From an uncultured Collinsella sp. (GTDB lineage: Bacteria; Actinomycetota; Coriobacteriia; Coriobacteriales; Coriobacteriaceae), in assembly GCA_902470265.1 (NCBI GenBank), contig CABRFW010000038.1, positions 1 through 11,107 on the forward strand: a stretch of 11,107 bases of DNA. The letters run 5' to 3'. Positions 6,767 through 11,107 of the stretch are shown here, in pieces. How positions within the stretch are numbered: position 1 is the stretch's first letter; each line of letters starts with the position of its first letter. Below the pieces are notes generated by a model. It saw nothing but the letters and a program-made list of their open reading frames with translations, was not told the origin of the DNA and made no database searches. The position numbers were made by a program, and so were the translations under genes.

Positions 6767-6932
6767 AGGTTTATTTTGGTCGGTTTTATCAGGTAAAACG
6801 GCAAATGGGGCCGGCCTCGGGTTGTGATGAGGCAGGCCCCCTTTGGGATGCTATGCATGTATGTCGGCGCGCGGTTGATTGCGATGCCGCAACTGGGGCG
6901 TTTCCGCAGGTAAAACCTGCCAAAATAAACCT
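6767..6932. repeat. 166-bp element with 24-bp terminal inverted repeats
   Basis: The left arm 6767-6790 begins AGGTTTATTTTGG, and the reverse complement of 6909-6932 begins with the same 13 bases; the arms agree at 21 of 24 positions. Inside, GGGGCCGGCCTC (6807-6818) pairs with GAGGCAGGCCCC (6829-6840) around a 10-nt loop with one mismatch. The element begins 19 bp after the pth gene. It could be a small non-autonomous mobile element, or a terminator region of pth that has grown a second stem. No target-site duplication is evident. Confidence 0.65.
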
Positions 6933-6950
6933 GTTCCTAAATGATAGGTT

Positions 6951-7580
6951 TTAGTGCTTGCCGTTGGCGGAGGCGGCGCCGTTGACATGGTCGCGGGCAT
7001 AGACCACGCCGTGCACGATCGCCAGGCCGGCGGCGTCGGCCGCGCGGGCGCAGGTGTCCTGGAAATCCTCGGCCTCGCGGGCGCGCGGCTGCTTGAGCAC
7101 GTAGTCGGCGACGGCCATCTTGCCGGGAGGGTTGCCGATGCCGGTGCGGATGCGGCTGAAGTCGCGGCTGCCCATCTTGTCGATGATGGAACGCAGGCCG
7201 TTGTGACCGGCATGGCCGCCGCCCACCTTAACACGCACGTCGCCGGCGGGAATATCGAGCTCGTCGTGGATGACGAGCAGCTCCTCGGCCTTGATCTTGT
7301 ACTCGCGGCAGAGTTTGGAGATGGGCCCGCCCGAGGTGTTCATGTACGACTGCGGCTTGACCAGTACAATCTGGCGCTTGCCGCCCTCTTCCTCGGGATC
7401 GTTGATGTTGATGAGCGCGACCTCGGCGCCTGCTTGGTTTTTCCAGTACGTGACGCCGGCCTGACGGGCCAGCTCGTCGATTGCTTTGAAACCAGCGTTG
7501 TGACGGGTCTCGGCATACTCCTCGCCAGGGTTGCCAAGTCCGGCAACCATGCGAATCTTAAGCGGCTGTGCAGCTGCCAT
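6951..7580 (-). CDS. pth: Peptidyl-tRNA hydrolase
   Basis: Releases tRNA from peptidyl-tRNA that has dropped off the ribosome; an essential cytoplasmic enzyme. From the ATG at 7580 it has 209 residues, a little longer than the roughly 194 of E. coli because of a six-residue insertion (around DPEEEG) and a short tail. The active-site residues line up with those of E. coli Pth: Asn17 in GLGNP (Asn10), His27 in TRHNAGF (His20), Asn81 in YMNTSG (Asn68), Asp106 in IHDELD (Asp93) and Asn127 in GHNGL (Asn114). An in-frame ATG at 7586 directly abuts the ribosome binding site AAAGG, so the second ATG at 7580, 6 nt from it, is the likelier start. In actinobacteria pth usually follows prs; here a cassette separates them. 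Confidence 0.96.
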   Translation of the reverse strand: MAAAQPLKIRMVAGLGNPGEEYAETRHNAGFKAIDELARQAGVTYWKNQAGAEVALININDPEEEGGKRQIVLVKPQSYMNTSGGPISKLCREYKIKAEELLVIHDELDIPAGDVRVKVGGGHAGHNGLRSIIDKMGSRDFSRIRTGIGNPPGKMAVADYVLKQPRAREAEDFQDTCARAADAAGLAIVHGVVYARDHVNGAASANGKH

Positions 7581-7610
7581 GTTCATCCTTTCGTTGATTT
7601 GTCGCCTGCT

Positions 7611-7639
7611 ATGGTGAGCGACCCTGTTGCCGCTGTCAA
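7611..7639 (-). promoter_or_regulatory. Possible promoter of pth
   Basis: On the - strand a perfect -35 hexamer TTGACA (7634-7639) is followed after 17 bp by CACCAT (7611-7616), a poor -10 that keeps only the A at position 2 and the AT at the end. It lies about 30 nt upstream of the pth start and between pth and the inserted cassette, so pth need not depend on readthrough from prs. Confidence 0.35.
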
Positions 7640-7693
7640 ATGGAGGGCAATTGAGGTTATTTGAGGGCGTTTGGACGGCCGTCGAAATCGAGG

Positions 7694-7897
7694 TGGACAG
7701 TTAGTTCAGATACGTATAAGTTCTGAGGACTCGAAGTGCTCAATTCAATGCCGATACGTTGTTTTGGAGCTTTAGTTAGTCCATATGACGCTGTTTTGAA
7801 GTCTACCCTGCCTTCAAATCGGGCGAATGGTATAGAGATAACTGCAAAACAGCCTAATTCAATGTGTCCATTTATACGTATTTGAACTAACTGTCCA
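7694..7897 (-). repeat. Palindromic element E1 (204 bp)
   Basis: The left arm 7694-7719 begins TGGACAGTTAGTTCAGATAC, and the right arm 7872-7897 is its reverse complement with one mismatch in 26. Each arm holds the 8-bp palindrome ATACGTAT. Read on the - strand, E1 has an internal perfect 9-bp stem GCTGTTTTG (7845-7853) with CAAAACAGC (7790-7798). In its loop are the word CGATTTGA and a small hairpin, TTTGAAG (7795-7801) with CTTCAAA (7812-7818). E1 begins 33 bp after the stop codon of the nuclease-like gene. Confidence 0.85.
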
Positions 7898-7930
7898 GCC
7901 CTGCTCGACGGTGCACGGGTGATTCGCCGT

Positions 7931-9058
7931 TTAGACCGGCGCAAGGCCGATTCCGGCCCGCAGGGCGTTGAGCCAAGCGGCCTGACGCTTGCGATAGCCC
8001 TTGATACGGTATCGGAATCGGACTCCCGCGAGTCGATGCATCGTTTGGGCGAAGGCTTCGAGTGCAACAAGGTCTTTCATTTGGTCGCGATTGATAACCA
8101 GGACGTGGATGCCCATTGCCTTGAGGCCATTATTTCGATTGCCATCGTGGATGCGAGCGTTTTGAAGCTCATGCCCAATTCCGTTGTATTCGTTGTCGAC
8201 TCCGGCGGCCGGGCAATATAGGTCGCAGATGGCGTAAGGGATGCCGGAGGACATGTTGACCGCAAGAGTGTCGAAGTCGATTCGATAGTTGAGTAGCAGG
8301 CCTCCCATGGGCAGGCTGCAACATCCGAATCCGCCAAAGCGCATGGGCGCTCCGAGAACGGCAAACATTAGGGATTCGGCTGGGGATGCAGATCCGGGTC
8401 GGGCGAGCTTGACTGCCGTGCGAAACGAGGTGTATGAGCTGCTTTTGGCAAGCTGTGCAACAGTCTCGAGATCTTCGATGGTCGTGGCGGGCTCGCATTT
8501 GTAGTGTGCCTGTTCGTAGCGGGTTTCGTTCTGCTGTTCGGTCGCCGACTGGTCGCCCCGGCAATCGAGGTCGTCCATCGCTTCGTAGTCATCGCCCTTG
8601 GGCCAGATGTCGTCATAGGCAATGGGGTATGTTGCCCCGGGAGGAAGGGAGTAGGTTCCGAGCAGCTCCATAAGGAGCATCAAGGTTTTGGCGACTGATT
8701 CATTTTTGGAACAAAGCATGGCTGTCATGGCAGGAGACGTTGCGTAGATGTCGGCCTCGACGTGCATAATTGCACCTTCAGGAAGAGGAGTGGAGAGAAT
8801 ATGCTGAAGAAGTCGCTTGTCGGGGCGCCTGTTGTCTTCGTTTGAAACGAGAAGATCGAGCAGTTCGGAATCATCTTCATTCCAGGCGTCGAGTATCGAA
8901 AGTGCGCCAAAGTCTATCGCGTCATTGTTGGGAATGCAGCCAGCCAAGGCCTGTGCTTGCTGTTCGCTATCAACGGAGTCCCAGGGTAGGGCAGAGTACG
9001 CCCGTCGTGCGCGACGAATTGCGCGGAGGGCGGAGAAATGTGAAATCACGGTCATCAT
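7931..9058 (-). CDS. Uncharacterised protein with AbiEi-like N-terminus and DUF559/Vsr-like PD-(D/E)XK C-terminal domain
   Basis: 375 residues, function unknown. The N-terminus, VISHFSALRAIRRARR (4-19), and a later ATSPAMT segment (106-112) resemble actinobacterial proteins that join an AbiEi-type antitoxin-like region to a DUF559 nuclease fold. An acidic insertion lies around 150-190. The C-terminal part has the fold's signature: Asp279 in CDLYCP, Glu290 and His296 in NEYNGIGH, Asp305 and Arg308, then GLKAMGIHVLVINRDQM. The usual E-x-D-G is E-x-N-G here (Asn292), so catalytic activity is uncertain. The C-terminal tail is basic. No Shine-Dalgarno is seen; two ATGs are adjacent (9058, 9055), and a TAnnnT box, TACGTT, sits where a leaderless promoter would have its -10. 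Roles in defence or mobility are inference. Confidence 0.75.
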   Translation of the reverse strand: MMTVISHFSALRAIRRARRAYSALPWDSVDSEQQAQALAGCIPNNDAIDFGALSILDAWNEDDSELLDLLVSNEDNRRPDKRLLQHILSTPLPEGAIMHVEADIYATSPAMTAMLCSKNESVAKTLMLLMELLGTYSLPPGATYPIAYDDIWPKGDDYEAMDDLDCRGDQSATEQQNETRYEQAHYKCEPATTIEDLETVAQLAKSSSYTSFRTAVKLARPGSASPAESLMFAVLGAPMRFGGFGCCSLPMGGLLLNYRIDFDTLAVNMSSGIPYAICDLYCPAAGVDNEYNGIGHELQNARIHDGNRNNGLKAMGIHVLVINRDQMKDLVALEAFAQTMHRLAGVRFRYRIKGYRKRQAAWLNALRAGIGLAPV

Positions 9059-9221
9059 AGCTATAACGTACTAAGTTGGCGGCAGAATGCGACCGCCATA
9101 CCGTTCTTTTCGCTCAGCGGGGCGCTGCGCGCCATGAACGGCTGGGTGTTATGAAATCGGTGGAATCGGTTGAGGGGATTGCAGGAAATTGAGCTCTGCC
9201 GCGAAGGTTGACGATAGCTAC

Positions 9222-9423
9222 TGGACAGTTAGTTCAGATACGTATAAGACGGCGGGCGTTCGAGGCGTTTCTAAGGGCTTTCGAGGGCGATTTGAGGGTA
9301 AATATGCGGCGGTCGTACTCGAAAGCGATGAGCTTTGGGCAGTATGGCGTTCGCCGGGGAGCTCAGAAGGCTCAGAACGGCCTTTGGAGCTTTAAAAAAA
9401 TACGTATCTGAACTAATTGTCCA
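9222..9423 (+). repeat. Palindromic element E2 (202 bp)
   Basis: The arms 9222-9247 and 9398-9423 begin and end with the same sequence as E1, TGGACAGTTAGTTCAGATAC and its complement; one mismatch occurs in the outer 24 pairs. Read on the + strand there is an internal perfect 9-bp stem, GCTTTCGAG (9277-9285) with CTCGAAAGC (9318-9326), and CGATTTGA (9288-9295) lies in its loop. The segment from that stem to the right arm is 71 nt, against 70 nt in E1. E2 ends 21 bp before the prs terminator. Confidence 0.85.
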
Positions 9424-9444
9424 GGGAAGGTTGTCGAGGGGTAG

Positions 9445-9476
9445 AAAAAGGGTCGGAAGCGAGCTTCCGACCCTTT
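9445..9476 (-). terminator. Intrinsic terminator of prs
   Basis: AAAGGGTCGGAAGC (9447-9460) and GCTTCCGACCCTTT (9463-9476) form a perfect 14-bp stem with a two-base centre, continued on the - strand by further T residues to 9445. It lies 33 nt after the prs stop. Its near symmetry could also let it stop transcripts from the other strand. Confidence 0.9.
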
Positions 9477-9509
9477 AAAAACACCAAAGATGATGAGATG
9501 CACGCTGGA

Positions 9510-10496
9510 TTACAGCGCGAAGTCGCCGCCGACGAGCGTGGAGACGGGCTCCTCGTGGTAAACGGCGGAGATGGCCTGAGCGAACTCCTCGGCGACCGAG
9601 ATGGTCTTGATCTTGCCGCCGACCTCGACGGGAATGGCGTCGGTGACGACGCACTCGACGATCGGGGCGTCGTTCAGGCGCTCGATAGCCGGGCCGGAGA
9701 AAATGCCGTGGGTGGCGCAGACGTAGATGTCGCCAGCGCCCATAGCCTTGAGCTCCTTGACGTTGGCGCACAGGGTGCCAGCGGTGTCGATCATGTCGTC
9801 GTTGATGATGCAGGTCTTGCCCTTGATGTCACCGATGATGCCCATGACCTCGGCGGCGTTGTGGCGCGGACGGCCCTTGTGGGCGATGGCCAGGTCGCAG
9901 CCGAGCATGTCGGACAGCTTCTTGGCGGCCTTGGCACGACCCACGTCGGGGGAGACGACAACCAGGTTGTCGGTGTCGAAGTGCATGTTGTTGTAGTACT
10001 GGCCAAACAGCGGCAGCGCGGACAGGTGGTTAACCGGGATATCAAAGAAGCCCTGGATCTGGCCCTGGTGCAGGTCGAGGGTGATGATGCGGTTGACGCC
10101 GGCGCGCTCGAGCAGGTTGGCGACGAGGCGGGCGGTGATGGGCTCGCGCGGGCCGGCCTTGCGGTCCTGGCGGGCATAGCCGTAGTGGGTGATAACGGCG
10201 GTGATGGAGCGGGCGGATGCGCGCTTGGCAGCGTCGGTGGCGATGAGCAGCTCCATGAGCATGTCGTTGACGTTGCCGCCGGCCACGGACTGAATCAGGA
10301 AGACGTCGGCGCCGCGGACGGTCTCGTCGTAGCGGGCGTAAATCTCACCATTGGCGAACTGCTTTAGCGTAAGGCCCGAAAGCTCGACCCCAAGGTACTC
10401 AGCGATCTTCTGAGCGAGGGGACGGTTGGAGGAACCGGAATACACGCGGATGGACTTGCGCATATTCTCCGACTTCTCGGGATCATTAATCGGCAT
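9510..10496 (-). CDS. prs: Ribose-phosphate pyrophosphokinase (PRPP synthetase)
   Basis: Makes 5-phosphoribosyl-1-pyrophosphate from ribose 5-phosphate and ATP, the entry metabolite for purine, pyrimidine, NAD, histidine and tryptophan synthesis. The 328 residues are normal for a class I enzyme with a short N-terminal extension. Visible motifs are FANGEIYARY (47-56), the catalytic flexible loop YARQDRK (107-113), the signature DLHQGQIQGFFDIPV (141-155) and the PRPP-binding loop NDDMIDTAGT (232-241). AAGGAG 7 nt before the ATG makes the start clear. It lies downstream of glmU in the same direction, as in many actinobacteria, but a terminator at 10641-10672 and a -10 box at 10543-10548 separate their transcripts at least partly. 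Confidence 0.97.
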   Translation of the reverse strand: MPINDPEKSENMRKSIRVYSGSSNRPLAQKIAEYLGVELSGLTLKQFANGEIYARYDETVRGADVFLIQSVAGGNVNDMLMELLIATDAAKRASARSITAVITHYGYARQDRKAGPREPITARLVANLLERAGVNRIITLDLHQGQIQGFFDIPVNHLSALPLFGQYYNNMHFDTDNLVVVSPDVGRAKAAKKLSDMLGCDLAIAHKGRPRHNAAEVMGIIGDIKGKTCIINDDMIDTAGTLCANVKELKAMGAGDIYVCATHGIFSGPAIERLNDAPIVECVVTDAIPVEVGGKIKTISVAEEFAQAISAVYHEEPVSTLVGGDFAL

Positions 10497-10542
10497 TACC
10501 CTTCTCCTTTATACATCGAATGCCATATAGATGCCTTTTTGC

Positions 10543-10548
10543 ATTGTA
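10543..10548 (-). promoter_or_regulatory. Probable -10 box of prs
   Basis: The - strand reads CGGTTACAATGC; TACAAT differs from TATAAT at one base and lies about 46 nt upstream of the prs ATG. No good -35 hexamer stands 16-18 bp further up. With the glmU terminator upstream, prs needs a promoter in this gap, and this is the best candidate. Confidence 0.5.
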
Positions 10549-10640
10549 ACCGCGCGGCGGGGTTAATCGGGTCTTGATAACGTCTTTACCGTCAACGGAC
10601 ACGAACCGACCACTCATTCTGTCACGCAGGTCAGCATAGA

Positions 10641-10672
10641 AAAAGGAGCCGTCCCCATGGGAACAGCTCCTT
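10641..10672 (-). terminator. Intrinsic terminator of glmU
   Basis: On the - strand AAGGAGC pairs with GGCTCCTT at the base and TTCCC with GGGGA at the top around CCATGG, followed by a short T-run (TTTTTC). It lies 17 nt after the glmU stop codon. Confidence 0.8.
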
Positions 10673-10689
10673 AGATGCTTGGTAAAACG

Positions 10690-11107
10690 TTATACCTCGT
10701 CGTCCTCGTGCAGACGGCGGCGATAATCGGCGGCCCAGCCCTCAATATTTATCTGGCGGGCACGGCCCAGGCCGAGTGCGTCAGCCGGGACCGGCTCGGT
10801 GATGACGGAGCCGGCGGCCACAAGCGCGCCGTCGCCAATCTGGGCGGGCGCGACCATCATGGTGTCGGAGCCGATGAAGGCATCCTTGCCGATGACGGTC
10901 TTGTGCTTGTGTACGCCATCGTAGTTGCAGGTGATGGAGCCCGCGCCCACGTTGACGCCGGAGCCCATGGTGGTATCGCCGATGTAGGACAGGTGCGGCA
11001 CCTTGGAGCCCTCGCCGATCGTGGACTTCTTGATCTCCACGTGCGTGCCGGCCTTGGAGCCATCGAGCATATGGGTGCCCGGGCGCAGGTAGGCGCGCGG
11101 GCCGCAG
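10690..11107 (-). CDS. glmU: Bifunctional UDP-GlcNAc pyrophosphorylase / GlcN-1-P acetyltransferase, C-terminal part
   Basis: GlmU makes UDP-N-acetylglucosamine for the cell wall. Only the last 138 codons are inside the window; the gene runs off the right edge, so the N-terminal uridylyltransferase half is missing here. The visible part is the left-handed beta-helix acetyltransferase domain. It begins with GPRAYLRPGT, goes on with VEIKKSTIGEGSKVPHLSYIGD, where the histidine matches the catalytic His363 region of E. coli, and then has AGSITCNYDGVHKHKTVIG, the acetyl-CoA and substrate site. Hexapeptide-like repeats (IGKDAFIGSD, QIGDGALVAAGSVI) follow. A Met at 11070 is internal, since the frame reads on with clear homology to 11107. 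Confidence 0.94.
   Translation of the reverse strand, partial: CGPRAYLRPGTHMLDGSKAGTHVEIKKSTIGEGSKVPHLSYIGDTTMGSGVNVGAGSITCNYDGVHKHKTVIGKDAFIGSDTMMVAPAQIGDGALVAAGSVITEPVPADALGLGRARQINIEGWAADYRRRLHEDDEV

Larger units (their letters stand above)
6577..6950. other. Intergenic region between pth and the nfn operon
   Basis: These 374 bases hold no convincing gene. They contain the leader and promoter of the nfn operon (6577-6710), a small hairpin CTTTGG/CCAAAG (6745-6760), and an inverted-repeat element of 166 bp (6767-6932). That element encloses a GC-rich stem at 6807-6840. Directly after the pth stop, AAACCT and AGGTTT on the - strand can form a weak hairpin followed by ATTTT, a poor terminator candidate. 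Confidence 0.7.
7694..9423. mobile_element. Cassette of a nuclease-like gene between two inverted palindromic elements
   Basis: About 1.73 kb lie between prs and pth, two genes that are normally neighbours in actinobacteria. It consists of element E1 (7694-7897), the gene 7931-9058, a structured 160-bp leader and element E2 (9222-9423). E1 and E2 share the same 26-nt terminal arms and lie in opposite orientation. By eye the gene uses more ATA, CGA, TCA and GAA codons than prs beside it. I infer a horizontally acquired or mobile unit. I see no transposase, and no target-site duplication outside the arms. Confidence 0.5.
9059..9509. other. Intergenic region between the nuclease-like gene and prs
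   Basis: These 451 bases hold no supported gene. From left to right there are two hairpins upstream of the nuclease-like gene. The first is TGGCGG/CCGCCA (9077-9082 and 9093-9098). The second is a nested one, CCGTTC/GAACGG (9101-9106 and 9136-9141), enclosing GGCGC/GCGCC (9121-9125 and 9129-9133). They are followed by element E2 (9222-9423) and the prs terminator (9445-9476). Confidence 0.75.

Noticed and set aside
9067..9137. Short - strand frame of 24 codons starting MARSAPLSEKNG upstream of the nuclease-like gene
   Set aside because: It lies within hairpin arms, has no ribosome binding site and no recognisable family.
7694..9423. Insertion sequence or transposon with its own transposase
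   Set aside because: The only gene inside shows a DUF559/Vsr-like signature, not a DDE, HUH or recombinase motif, and no target-site duplication is visible outside the arms.
9417..10367. Open + strand frame of 316 codons opposite prs
   Set aside because: It runs through the prs terminator hairpin and antisense to a textbook prs gene; low-complexity composition.

Overview
This window looks like chromosome of a high-GC actinobacterium of the class Coriobacteriia, most likely Collinsella or a close relative. The evidence is the codon choice, the protein families and the glmU-prs-pth gene order. This is recognition by eye, not a database result. Nine genes can be supported: eight are complete and glmU is cut by the right edge.

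Left third (51-3875, + strand): a four-gene polar amino-acid ABC importer in the order ATPase, Tat-type lipoprotein binding protein, permease, permease. This is the order of corynebacterial gluABCD. A long imperfect hairpin follows directly, then a cytidylate-kinase-like gene with its own hairpin terminator.

Between the convergent genes (3876-4336) lies an unusual non-coding block. Two inverted 38-bp copies of a CCACCACAAAGG hairpin enclose three tandem hairpins with an exact 81-bp period. The terminator of the gltA-like gene follows.

Middle (4337-6576, - strand): a two-gene operon with a 10-bp overlap. It matches the NfnA/NfnB electron-bifurcating transhydrogenase; the large subunit is usually annotated as glutamate synthase small chain (gltA). 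It has a clear -10 box and a leader of about 100 nt. Upstream, a 166-bp inverted-repeat element separates it from pth.

Right third (6951-11107, - strand): glmU (3' part), prs and pth lie in the classic actinobacterial order. Between prs and pth sits a cassette of about 1.7 kb. It holds one gene for a PD-(D/E)XK/DUF559-like protein of unknown function, flanked by two ~203-bp elements with the same 26-nt terminal inverted repeats. The two elements lie in opposite orientation. They share an internal stem whose sequence differs but whose pairing is kept, which suggests a structured RNA or a mobile palindromic element. This cassette and the 81-bp hairpin array are the parts of the window most likely to hold something undescribed.
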